Assembly (NCBI RefSeq): GCF_004337475.1
Contig: NZ_SJZJ01000006.1
Span: forward strand, 1 to 64,000
DNA length: 64,000 nucleotides
DNA from: Nocardioides jejuensis
GTDB taxonomy: Bacteria; Actinomycetota; Actinomycetes; Propionibacteriales; Nocardioidaceae
Reading direction: 5' to 3'
How positions within the stretch are numbered: the first letter of the stretch is position 1; every line of letters begins with the position of its first letter. The position numbers and the translations under genes were made by a program. The notes under the pieces are model-generated. The model did no database searches, was not told the origin of the DNA, and saw only the letters and a list, made by a program, of their open reading frames with translations. Of this stretch, positions 52,983 to 60,877 are shown piece after piece.

Positions 52983-54214
52983 CCACCGCGGATCCGGTCG
53001 AGGTGCCCGCGCGCGCCGGTCACTACCTCGGAGGCCTCGAGGGCATCCGAGGGCTGGCCTGCCTCGGCGTGATCAGCGCCCACTCGTGGATGCACTGGGC
53101 GCCGGACACCACCCCCGGAGGCCTCGCCCAGTCGATGGCACTCGGCCTGGTTCTCTTTTTCGCCATGTCGGGGCTGCTGATCTCGCTGCCTTTCATCCGC
53201 GACGTCGCCCGCGGCGAGCGCCGCACCGACGTACGCCGGTTCGCGCTGCGACGGATCGCGCGGGTCTTCCCGGGCTACGTCGCGATCTTCCTGGTCAGCT
53301 CGTTCGTGCTGCAGTCGGTCTATCTCGGCAACGCCGTGGTCGTCGGCCGCGAGGCGAGCGACGCCGGCGCGGGCATGATGACCGATCCGGTCGACCTGCT
53401 CGCGAACCTCACGCTCGTCCACACGTTCTTCCCGGCCACGATCCAGACCGGCATCAACCCGTCGTGGTCGCTGACCTCGGAGCTCTGCTTCTACGCACTC
53501 CTGCCGCTGCTCCTGCTGCCGCTGGTGCGCTGGGGCGGCGGTTTCCGTCGGCGGGCGTTCTGGCTCGCTGCGCTGCCCGGGCTCCTCTTCGTGGTGGTCG
53601 GCCTGGTAGCCCGCCTCGTTGCGGAGGAGTGGTGGCGCCACACGCCCGGCATGTCGGCCCTCACCGCCGAGTTCGGGCCCAACGGCATCGCCGTGCTGAC
53701 CCGCAGCATGCTGGCGATCGCCGACAACTTCGGCGTCGGCATGCTCGTGGCGGTGGTCTTCGTCTGGATGGAACGCGGCCACCTCGCCTGGCTGACACGC
53801 CGCCGGATCCTGCTCCTCGGCACGCCCGTGGCGGCAGTGGGAGGAGTGCTCACCCTCTGGTCGGCGGACCGGCACCCGTGGTTCGTCACCGCAGCGATGG
53901 GACTGACGGCCGGGGTGATGCTGCTCGTGCTGGTCGAGCCGACCGCCCGGCGTACGTCGTCCCGGATCGTGCGTGTCTTCAGCGTCCGGTCGCTCGAGCA
54001 CGTCGGCACGATCTCGCTCAGTGCCTACCTCTGGCACTACCCGGTGCTGCTGCTCGTCTCCCGCATCGACGCCCACGTGCCGCTGATCGGCGGCGACGGG
54101 CCGGTCACGATGGTCTGGGCGCCGGCGGTCGTGGCCACGGGCTCGATCCTGCTCGGCACGCTCAGCTACCGGCTCGTGGAGAAGCCGGCGATGGACTGGT
54201 CGGGGCGACGATGA
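52979..54214 (+). CDS. Acyltransferase 3 family membrane protein
   Basis: 411 residues. 'GGLEGIRGLACLGVISAHSWMHW', 'VLFFAMSGLLISLPFIRD' and the N-terminal His of the family are clear; about ten membrane helices. O-acetylates or otherwise acylates a surface sugar, as OafA/NolL relatives do. ATG 52979 overlaps the preceding stop, and its own stop overlaps the next start. Confidence 0.93.
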   Translation: MTTADPVEVPARAGHYLGGLEGIRGLACLGVISAHSWMHWAPDTTPGGLAQSMALGLVLFFAMSGLLISLPFIRDVARGERRTDVRRFALRRIARVFPGYVAIFLVSSFVLQSVYLGNAVVVGREASDAGAGMMTDPVDLLANLTLVHTFFPATIQTGINPSWSLTSELCFYALLPLLLLPLVRWGGGFRRRAFWLAALPGLLFVVVGLVARLVAEEWWRHTPGMSALTAEFGPNGIAVLTRSMLAIADNFGVGMLVAVVFVWMERGHLAWLTRRRILLLGTPVAAVGGVLTLWSADRHPWFVTAAMGLTAGVMLLVLVEPTARRTSSRIVRVFSVRSLEHVGTISLSAYLWHYPVLLLVSRIDAHVPLIGGDGPVTMVWAPAVVATGSILLGTLSYRLVEKPAMDWSGRR

Positions 54215-55428
54215 GATCCACGAGACGGAAAGCACGGGTTTCCGATCGGGAAGCCGCTAGCCTCGCCCGCGTGACGAACTCGGGTGCCCCGCTCAAGGTG
54301 GCGATCGCCCACGACTACCTGACGCAGCGCGGTGGCGCGGAGCGCGTGGTCCTGGCGATGGCGCGCGCCTTTCCCGGCGCCACCATCCACACGACGCTCT
54401 ACGACCGCGCCGAGACCTTCCCCGAGTACGCCGACCTCGATGTCCGCACCTCGTGGCTCAACCGGTCGCGGTTCTTCCGCAAGAACCATCGCGCGGCGCT
54501 GCCGCTGCTGCCGTTCGCGGCCTCGTCGCTCGACATCGACGCCGACGTCGTCCTCGTCAGCAGCAGTGGGTGGGCGCACGGCGTGCGCACGCGTGGCCGC
54601 AAGCTCGTCTACTGCTACACGCCGGCCCGCTGGCTGCACCAGTCCTCGCGCTACCTCGGTGACCACCCGGGCTTCCTCGAGTCGCTGATCCTCTTCGTGC
54701 TCCGGCCCTTCCTCAAGCTCTGGGACCGGCGCGCCGCGCGCGACGCGTCGGCGTACATCGCGATCTCGAACCTCGTCCAGGACCGCATCCACGCGGCGTA
54801 CGGCCTGGACTCGACGGTGCTGCCCGCGCCGTGGCCCGACACCCGGAGCCATGCGTCCGAGCCGATGGCGGACGTCGCCGGGTGGCTCGGCGACGCGCCG
54901 TACGAGCTCTGCGTCTCGCGGCTGCTGCCGTACAAGAACGTCCGCTCCGTCGTAGCCGCGTACGCCGACGAGCCGGCCCGGCGCCTCATCGTGGTCGGCC
55001 GGGGTCCGGAGGAGGACGCGCTGCGCGAGCTCGCGGGCGACAACGTCCTCTTCCTGCAGAACATCTCCGACGGCCAGCTCGCCTGGCTCTACCGCGGCTG
55101 CACGGCACTGATCGCGATCAGCTACGAGGACTTCGGGCTGACCCCGCTGGAGGCGGCGTCGTTCGGCCGCCCGAGCGTCGTGCTGCGCTGGGGCGGTTTC
55201 CTGGAGACGCAGGTCGAGGGTGTCACGGCAGTCTTCGTCGACCAGCCGACGCCCGAGGCGGTCCGGGCAGGCCTCGCCGAGATGGATGCCGCGGACTGGG
55301 ATGCCGACGCGATCCGGGCCCACGCCGACCGTTACGGCGAGGAGGTCTTCATCGGGGCGCTCCGCGAAGCGGTGGCGGCCGTCGGGGCCGAGGGTGTGAC
55401 GCAACCCTCCGCGGACGGCGCTGCGTAG
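54211..55428 (+). CDS. Glycosyltransferase, GT4 mannosyltransferase-like
   Basis: About 405 residues from ATG 54211 (overlapping the acyltransferase stop); GTG 54271 is an alternative start just before the conserved part. 'VAIAHDYLTQRGGAERVVLAMARAFPGATIHTTLYD', 'YCYTPARWLH', 'VSRLLPYKNVRSVVAAY', 'IVVGRGPEEDALREL' and 'AISYEDFGLTPLEAASFGRPSVV' are GT4 marks. Adds a sugar, possibly mannose, to the repeat unit. Last enzyme of the coupled polysaccharide cluster. Confidence 0.92.
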   Translation: MRSTRRKARVSDREAASLARVTNSGAPLKVAIAHDYLTQRGGAERVVLAMARAFPGATIHTTLYDRAETFPEYADLDVRTSWLNRSRFFRKNHRAALPLLPFAASSLDIDADVVLVSSSGWAHGVRTRGRKLVYCYTPARWLHQSSRYLGDHPGFLESLILFVLRPFLKLWDRRAARDASAYIAISNLVQDRIHAAYGLDSTVLPAPWPDTRSHASEPMADVAGWLGDAPYELCVSRLLPYKNVRSVVAAYADEPARRLIVVGRGPEEDALRELAGDNVLFLQNISDGQLAWLYRGCTALIAISYEDFGLTPLEAASFGRPSVVLRWGGFLETQVEGVTAVFVDQPTPEAVRAGLAEMDAADWDADAIRAHADRYGEEVFIGALREAVAAVGAEGVTQPSADGAA

Positions 55429-55441
55429 TAACCTCCACCTC

Positions 55442-55690
55442 GTGACCAACATGCGCGAGATCGAGCAGGAGATCGAGGCGACCCGTGAGCGCCTCGCCGG
55501 CACCATCGACCAGCTCGTCTACCGGGCCCACCCGAAGACGATCGCGAACCGTCAGGCGACGGCCGTGAAGGCGACGTTCGTCGACCTCGAGACGGGCGCG
55601 CCGCGCACGGACAACATCCTGAAGGTCGTCGGCGGAGTCGCCGGTGTGGTCGCCGCGTTCGTGGTGATCCGCAAGATCTCGCGACGCTGA
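55442..55690 (+). CDS. DUF3618 family small membrane protein
   Basis: 82 residues from GTG 55442. 'REIEQEIEATRERLAGTIDQLVYRAHPKTIANRQ' is the DUF3618 core; a single membrane helix near residues 60-76 ('VGGVAGVVAAFVVI') and a basic tail. Common in actinobacteria next to cell-envelope genes. Function unknown. Confidence 0.88.
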   Translation: MTNMREIEQEIEATRERLAGTIDQLVYRAHPKTIANRQATAVKATFVDLETGAPRTDNILKVVGGVAGVVAAFVVIRKISRR

Positions 55691-55696
55691 ACGCAC

Positions 55697-55727
55697 GAAC
55701 GCCGCGCCCGGTCGGGACGCGGCGTTC
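55697..55727 (+). terminator. Bidirectional terminator between convergent genes
   Basis: Perfect 10-bp stem gaacgccgcg / cgcggcgttc with an 11-nt loop, 7 nt after the DUF3618 stop and 20 nt before the SDR stop on the opposite strand. Followed on the plus strand by tgctgtctgct. Confidence 0.75.
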
Positions 55728-55746
55728 TGCTGTCTGCTGACGAGGG

Positions 55747-56580
55747 TCAGTCCTGACGGCCCTTGAAGTCGTCCATCGTCTTGTGGATGCCGAAGACCTT
55801 GCCGACCAGCAGGTCGCGCAGGCCCGTCGGCAGGATGCCCTTGATCGTCTCGTTGAGGACGACCGACTTGGGCATGATGACGAAGGCGGTGCCCTTGCCC
55901 ATCGCCTTCCAGACCTCGTTGACGACGTCCTCCGGCTCGAGGAGCGGCGTCATCAGGCCCGACTTCGCGCCCTCGAACATGCCCGTCTTCACGTAGTACG
56001 GGCACACGGTCGTGACCTTGAGCTGCTTGTGGCCGGCCTGCTCGAGCTCGAGTCGGACCGAGTCGGAGAAGCCGATCGCGCCCCACTTCGACGCGGCGTA
56101 CGCGGCCATCCGCGGGTTGCCGACGAAGCCGGCGGAGCTGGCCACGTTGACCAGGCGGCCTTCCTTGCCGCCTTCGATCATCGCCGGCAGGAACGCGCGG
56201 GTGATGTACATCGGGGCGAGGGTGTTGATCTTCAGCGTGAACTCGGTGTCGGCGACGCTGTCGGTCTCCCAGAAGTACTTGTTGCCGCGGACGACGCCGG
56301 CGTTGTTGATCAGGACGTCAGGCGTGCCGACCTGGTCGAGGACGAGCGCCGCGTTGGCCTCGATCGCGTGACGGTCCGAGACGTCGACGAGGTAGCTGTG
56401 GATCTCGGTCGCGCCGGCGGACTGCTTGAGCTGGTCCACGGTCTCGGCGAGCGCGGGACGGTTGATGTCCCACAGGACCACCGCGAGGGCGCCCTCGGCG
56501 ACCGCGCGCTCGGCGTACATCTTGCCCATGCCCATCGCGGCACCGGTGATGAGGACGATCTTGCCTTCGACGTTCTTCAT
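55747..56580 (-). CDS. SDR family NAD(P)-dependent oxidoreductase
   Basis: 277 residues from ATG 56578-56580. TGAAMGMG (about 11-18), 'VLINNAGVVRGN', catalytic Ser in 'VNVASSAGFVG' and YAASK (about 155-159). A C-terminal extension of about 50 residues ('VVLNETIKGILPTGLRDLLVGKVFGIH') resembles lipid- or retinol-type SDRs that sit on membranes. Substrate unknown. Convergent with DUF3618. Confidence 0.9.
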   Translation of the reverse strand: MKNVEGKIVLITGAAMGMGKMYAERAVAEGALAVVLWDINRPALAETVDQLKQSAGATEIHSYLVDVSDRHAIEANAALVLDQVGTPDVLINNAGVVRGNKYFWETDSVADTEFTLKINTLAPMYITRAFLPAMIEGGKEGRLVNVASSAGFVGNPRMAAYAASKWGAIGFSDSVRLELEQAGHKQLKVTTVCPYYVKTGMFEGAKSGLMTPLLEPEDVVNEVWKAMGKGTAFVIMPKSVVLNETIKGILPTGLRDLLVGKVFGIHKTMDDFKGRQD

Positions 56581-56717
56581 GCCGGTGATCGTAGGGCTCC
56601 GGGCGGGGGTCTGGCGAAGGGGTCTGAGCCGTGGCGATGGCCGCAGTGACGCAGGCAACGCGACCCCGATTTCACCCTTCGCTCGTCCGCTGCTAATGTT
56701 TATCTCGCTTCAAGCGC

Positions 56718-56790
<73 letters not shown>

Positions 56791-56797
56791 CAAGATG

Positions 56798-56831
56798 AGG
56801 GCCTGACCAGCAGAAATGCCGGTCAGGCCCT
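56798..56831 (+). terminator. Terminator after tRNA-Lys
   Basis: agggcctgacc (56798-56808) pairs with ggtcaggccct (56821-56831), with a 12-nt loop and ttgtcatttt downstream. One of the more classical intrinsic terminators in the window. Confidence 0.8.
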
Positions 56832-56946
56832 TTGTCATTTTCTGCTGGTGTCGTGACGTTCGTGCTCATCCTGCGGTCGTTCCGATCCCCGAACTCGGCC
56901 CCTCGTGCTGACGCAACGGCTCAGCGCGGCGGCTACCTTTGGGCGC

Positions 56947-57588
56947 ATGCCGAGCGAGAAACCTAGCGGTGCAGCTGTCCGTGGAGCGCGGCGACGGGAG
57001 CAGACGAAGGCCGCCATCCTTGATGCTGCAGAGAGGTTGATGGCGGACCTTCCGGCCGAGTCGGTGCGCGTCGAGGATGTCGCAGAGATCTCGAGCATCT
57101 CAGTCGCGTCGATCTACGTTCATTTCGGCAACAAGGACGGCCTGATTGCGGCAGTCCTGGAGCGACTCCTGCTGGCAGCGTCCGACACGTTGGCTGCAGC
57201 CTGTTCTGTTGCGGGTGAGCCTATCGATCAGGTGGCTGCCGTCGGCCAGACCTATCTGGCGCTTCTCCTCGAGCGTCCAGCACTCGCCGTCCACATCATC
57301 CTGAGTGGAATGCAGCCGCCCGTCACGGAGATCGATCGGCTTGTCAGCCAGCGCTTGGAGGACCTTCGGAAGCAGTTCGAAGACCGCATCCAGGCAAGCG
57401 TTGACGCCGGGCAGCTTCAGGCACTCGATGCTCGATCACTGTCTCTGTTCCTCTTCGGCGCCTGGCACGGCATGGCAACGCTGGCGCATCGACGCGATGA
57501 CGTAGCACCCACGGTCGAGGAGGTCACCGCGGCAGTTCGGCTTGCCAGCCGTGCCATGGGGATCGGGTTTCGGCCGGACGCGGTATGA
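56947..57588 (+). CDS. TetR family regulator, paired with an MpaB-type oxygenase gene
   Basis: 213 residues. N-terminal helix-turn-helix 'RREQTKAAILDAAERLMADLPAESVRVEDVAEISSISVASIYVHFGNKDGLIAAVL' (about 16-72), then a ligand-binding domain. ATG 56947. Its stop codon lies directly before a large imperfect palindrome, and the DUF2236 oxygenase gene follows 63 bases downstream, so it probably represses that gene. It begins a segment just after tRNA-Lys; its base use is a little less GC-biased than its neighbours. Confidence 0.88.
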   Translation: MPSEKPSGAAVRGARRREQTKAAILDAAERLMADLPAESVRVEDVAEISSISVASIYVHFGNKDGLIAAVLERLLLAASDTLAAACSVAGEPIDQVAAVGQTYLALLLERPALAVHIILSGMQPPVTEIDRLVSQRLEDLRKQFEDRIQASVDAGQLQALDARSLSLFLFGAWHGMATLAHRRDDVAPTVEEVTAAVRLASRAMGIGFRPDAV

Positions 57589-57590
57589 CA

Positions 57591-57629
57591 ATCAGAGTGA
57601 TCTGGAAGTATCTTCTAGATCACTCTGAT
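57591..57629. promoter_or_regulatory. Operator-like palindrome between TetR and MpaB genes
   Basis: 18-bp arms (57591-57608 and 57612-57629) with one mismatch around a tat centre; the inner half-site is gatctggaag/cttctagatc. It starts 2 bases after the TetR stop and ends 22 bases before the ATG at 57652. It is the natural target for the TetR encoded just upstream; it could also form an RNA stem. Confidence 0.6.
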
Positions 57630-57651
57630 CGAACTCATGCCAAGGACTCCC

Positions 57652-58860
57652 ATGACAACCAGCGAGATCACCACGGACCTGAGCACTCGAGTCGAGGCAC
57701 TCGTTGAACTGGCGAGGCAACCTGCGGCTGAGGTCTATGTCCCCGTCGATGACGTCGATGTCGAGGCGTGGACGCTGGTCGGCGACCCCCTTTGTGAGGC
57801 GCTCCTGCTGCTGATGCGCGAGCGCAAACTGATGGGCGGCGACATCTATTCGAATGCGCGCGCCCTCGAGGCGGCCGGCGTCGCTGAAGCTGTGGCGTTC
57901 TTCCAGGACGTCGAGGCCGTGCCGTCGTGGCTCGACTTCGATTCTCTCCGCGCGGGTGCCTCGATGGCACGCCGTAATCCGGTCGGGCTCATGTTCGCCA
58001 TCCATGGCTGTCTCCCGATGACCTACCTCGACCCGGCGACTGCCCACGTCATGGGAAGTACTGGACGGCTCGCGAAGGGTGGCGACTTCAAGCGACGGTA
58101 CTGGGAGACCGCGACCGGATTCGTCGGCGCCCTCGACGTCGTCGGGATGATGCCGGGCGGAGAGCGTTGGATCGAATGGGTGAGGATCCGGTTCCTGCAC
58201 ACCATGATCCGACTCGGCATCCAGCGCAGCGGGCAGTGGCCGTTGCCCGAGGCGATGCCGATCGGCCAGGTGGCGACCGCGGCCTCCACCCACGTCTTCG
58301 GGCCCTTCCGCGTCAACATCATCAAGTACTTCGGCGGCATCGTCAGCCAGGAGGAGCTAGAGAGCTTCTGCCTCATGTGGCGGTGGATCTCCCGGATCGA
58401 AGGAGCCAACAACCAACTCCTGGGCCGGACGCACGAGGAGCAGCAGCGGCTCCAGGAGCGACTGGTCAACTTCAACTACGGGAGCAGCGACGCAGCGGAG
58501 CGCATGACTCGGGACGTCGTCACCGGTGCGGCCACCATGCGGTTCCCCTTCCTGATGCCGAAGCGCATGCACCGCGCTGTCATCCGCAACCTCCTCGCGC
58601 CTGATCTGGTCGAGATCTTCGAGAGTGACGACCTGCCCGGTGACCTCGGGATTCCTCGGGACCTGCCCGCAGAGGTCGCGGTGCGCACAGTTGGGCTCGT
58701 ACTCGCGGTCCTCAATCAGGGCACACGGCTCACGCTCGTGAGAAGCGCCGCGGACCGCTGGGGCCTGCAGTTCCTCGAAATGGTGGTCCGCCGGCAGCTG
58801 GGCGGGGTCGCGGCGCAGTACCGAGGTGCGCCGGTCGGCGGACGCCCCACCGATCAGTGA
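57652..58860 (+). CDS. Oxygenase MpaB/DUF2236-family protein (latex-clearing-protein-like)
   Basis: 402 residues. Shows the DUF2236 pattern: 'MGGDIYSNARALEAAGVAEAVAFFQDVEAVPSWLDF', 'RRYWETATGFVGALDVVG', 'EWVRIRFLHTMIR' with Arg/His expected to bind haem, and 'THVFGPFRVNIIKYFGGIVSQEELESFCLMWRWISRI'. Family members include haem-dependent oxygenases related to Lcp. Substrate unknown. ATG 57652 chosen because aaggac is 6 bases upstream, better than the ATG at 57637. Regulated probably by the preceding TetR. Confidence 0.85.
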   Translation: MTTSEITTDLSTRVEALVELARQPAAEVYVPVDDVDVEAWTLVGDPLCEALLLLMRERKLMGGDIYSNARALEAAGVAEAVAFFQDVEAVPSWLDFDSLRAGASMARRNPVGLMFAIHGCLPMTYLDPATAHVMGSTGRLAKGGDFKRRYWETATGFVGALDVVGMMPGGERWIEWVRIRFLHTMIRLGIQRSGQWPLPEAMPIGQVATAASTHVFGPFRVNIIKYFGGIVSQEELESFCLMWRWISRIEGANNQLLGRTHEEQQRLQERLVNFNYGSSDAAERMTRDVVTGAATMRFPFLMPKRMHRAVIRNLLAPDLVEIFESDDLPGDLGIPRDLPAEVAVRTVGLVLAVLNQGTRLTLVRSAADRWGLQFLEMVVRRQLGGVAAQYRGAPVGGRPTDQ

Positions 58861-58870
58861 GAGATCGCGG

Positions 58871-58914
58871 GGGCGGGGCCCGTCCTGAGATACCCCAGGA
58901 CGGGCCCGCCCCGC
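58871..58914. terminator. Terminator after the MpaB gene
   Basis: gggcccgtcct (58876-58886) pairs with aggacgggccc (58897-58907), with additional G/C pairing outside. It lies between the convergent MpaB stop (58860) and the secreted hydrolase stop (58924), so it can act for both. Confidence 0.7.
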
Positions 58915-58923
58915 ATGTGTACG

Positions 58924-60768
58924 TCAGGCCACGGGCACGGTCAGTGTCTGGGTCGAGCCGGCGGCGATCGTGACCACGACCGGCGTCAGTCCGCCGCGGT
59001 AGTTGACCGAGCCGCCGGCCACGATCAGCTTCAGCCGGTGGCCGGCCTCGAAGCGATGTGCGATCGCGGGGAGGGTCACCTTGATTGGCGCATCGGTGTC
59101 GGGGATGCGGATCGGTGCCTCCAGACCCTTGATGAGGCGGGTCGTGCCGTCCGGGCCGACATCGGCGATCTTGACGAAGAGCACCAGCTGGCCGCCGGGA
59201 CCGAGGTCCTCGGTCAGCGAGGCGGTCGGGGCCTGGACCCTCAGCTTCACGACGGGCGTTCCGACGACGTCGAGCTTGCTCGAGAGCGCCGGCGTCTGCC
59301 ACGCGGCGTACGTCCCGGGGAGGTCGAGGAAGACGTCGGAGGGCAGGGGCAGGGAGTTCCCGAGTACGTCGAGCGGGTTGACGCTCGTCGGGAGGCCGGC
59401 TGCGGGCGTCAGGAAGGTCTGGTCGCCCGCGACCGGGATGCCGGTGGTCAGCTGGCCCTGGTGGGAGAGCTTCCAGGTCCGCGAGCCGGTGAGGGGGAAC
59501 GCCCCGGAGGTCCCGTAGGCCGGCGTGGCGATGCCGGTGTAGTCCACCCAGTCACGGAAGTAGGAGAACTCCGGTCCTGTGCTGACGATCTTGCCCTTGA
59601 GATAGCGGTCGAACCACGCGGCGATCCGTGCGGTGACGTACTGGCTGGCCGGGTCGGGGTTCGCGAGGTCGAATTCCCCGGGAGCAGCGGGGTAGCCGTG
59701 GCTCCATGCCTCCCAGATCATCTTGACCTCGGTCCCCTGGGCCTGGAGCGCCTTGTAGGTGGCGATGGCCTCGTTGAGGTTGAAGAGGTGGTCGTACTCG
59801 CCCTGGACCAGGAGCGTGGGGATCTTGATCTTCGGCAGGTACGACGCGACCGAGGCATGGTGGCCGGCTGTGATCGCGCTCGGGGGGAAGTAGCCGGTGA
59901 TGCCGGCGGAGACCACAGCCGGGCACACCCAGTCGGTGAAGCTGGGGCACGGCAGGTCGGGCAGCTGGCCGTCCTGCACGTCGCTCGCCATTCCGGTGGC
60001 GGAGAACAGGGTCCCCCAGATCAGCTTGAGCGCGCCGGGTGTCGACGACGTGACGCCCGTGGTCTGTGCCGCGTTGTTGGGGTCGATGCTGTACGGCAGG
60101 TCGTTCCAGGTGATCATCGGGACGATGGCGTCCACGCGCGGGTCGACCGAGGCCGTCGCGAACTGGGCGCCGCCGCCGTACGAGCCGCCCGCCATGCCGA
60201 CCCGAGGGTCGAGCGGGCCGTCGAGCTTGATCGCGTCGAGCGTGGGGGCTGCCTCGCGATGGGCCGCGTCGAGATAGCCGATGCCGGCAGCGCCGCCGAG
60301 GTAGCTCACCAGCTGCTTGCCGGCCTTGCCGTCCCAGTCGGGGTCGTCCAGCGTGATCGTGCACGACGATCCGCCGAAGCCCAGGCCCGAGTAGGCGAGG
60401 ACGGCGTATCCGCGGGACGCGAAGGTCCGGCCGAGGCCGGCCTGGTCTGCCTTGGACCCGCCGAACCCGTTCGTGGTCAGGATGGCCGGCACCGGGTGGG
60501 CCTTGCTCGCGCTGGTCGGCAGATAGAGGTCGCCGGTGATGTCGCATGGATGGTCGTTGTCCGGGCCGACCGTCACCGCGAAGTGCAGCGGGGTGACGGT
60601 GTACGCGGCATCGGCGGCTTCGGCCGTCGGAGACACGGAGACCAAGCCGGCCCCCACGAGAGTGGCAGTGGCGAGGGCGATCAATCGTGCGCGGCCGGGG
60701 TGGCGGGTGTGAAGCGGCAAATCGGCTCCCAACGTGGTGTGCCGGACTCTCCGGCTGTTGTTACTCAT
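58924..60768 (-). CDS. Secreted CocE/NonD family hydrolase with X-Pro dipeptidyl-peptidase-like C-terminus
   Basis: 614 residues from ATG 60766-60768. Signal peptide with hydrophobic core (LIALATATLVGAGLVSV) and likely cleavage near AEA. The alpha/beta-hydrolase core has nucleophile GGSYGGG and later 'LVQGEYDHLFN' and 'WEAWSHGYP' for the acid and His. The last 200 residues are the jelly-roll PepX C-terminal domain. It cleaves acyl or X-Pro-type substrates outside the cell. The start codon sits in the loop of a perfect 16-bp hairpin. A TTG 9 bases upstream is less likely. Confidence 0.88.
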   Translation of the reverse strand: MSNNSRRVRHTTLGADLPLHTRHPGRARLIALATATLVGAGLVSVSPTAEAADAAYTVTPLHFAVTVGPDNDHPCDITGDLYLPTSASKAHPVPAILTTNGFGGSKADQAGLGRTFASRGYAVLAYSGLGFGGSSCTITLDDPDWDGKAGKQLVSYLGGAAGIGYLDAAHREAAPTLDAIKLDGPLDPRVGMAGGSYGGGAQFATASVDPRVDAIVPMITWNDLPYSIDPNNAAQTTGVTSSTPGALKLIWGTLFSATGMASDVQDGQLPDLPCPSFTDWVCPAVVSAGITGYFPPSAITAGHHASVASYLPKIKIPTLLVQGEYDHLFNLNEAIATYKALQAQGTEVKMIWEAWSHGYPAAPGEFDLANPDPASQYVTARIAAWFDRYLKGKIVSTGPEFSYFRDWVDYTGIATPAYGTSGAFPLTGSRTWKLSHQGQLTTGIPVAGDQTFLTPAAGLPTSVNPLDVLGNSLPLPSDVFLDLPGTYAAWQTPALSSKLDVVGTPVVKLRVQAPTASLTEDLGPGGQLVLFVKIADVGPDGTTRLIKGLEAPIRIPDTDAPIKVTLPAIAHRFEAGHRLKLIVAGGSVNYRGGLTPVVVTIAAGSTQTLTVPVA

Positions 60769-60786
60769 CAGTAACAACAGCCGGAG
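60749..60786. promoter_or_regulatory. Perfect 16-bp inverted repeat enclosing a start codon
   Basis: ctccggctgttgttac (60749-60764) and gtaacaacagccggag (60771-60786) are exact inverted repeats with loop tcatca. The ATG (cat on the plus strand, 60766-60768) of the secreted hydrolase lies in the loop. Could be an operator or an RNA hairpin controlling translation. The gap 60787-60877 shows nothing clear. Confidence 0.75.
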
Positions 60787-60877
60787 TGTGACACCGGTTA
60801 CGGCCGTTCCGCAACGGGACTAGACCATCCTGCGCTGGCGGTATCGGTTGGCAGACCTGCGAGCCGTCGGCCGGGCC

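Noticed and set aside
52822..54210. Long in-phase extension upstream of the second glycosyltransferase (868 residues in all)
   Set aside because: It runs out of frame through the acyltransferase gene; homology begins only after 54211, which also gives an ATGA overlap.
58915..60774. 619-residue plus-strand frame opposite the secreted CocE-type hydrolase
   Set aside because: Low-complexity Gly/Val/Asp/Arg composition and antisense to a clear signal-peptide protein with a catalytic motif.
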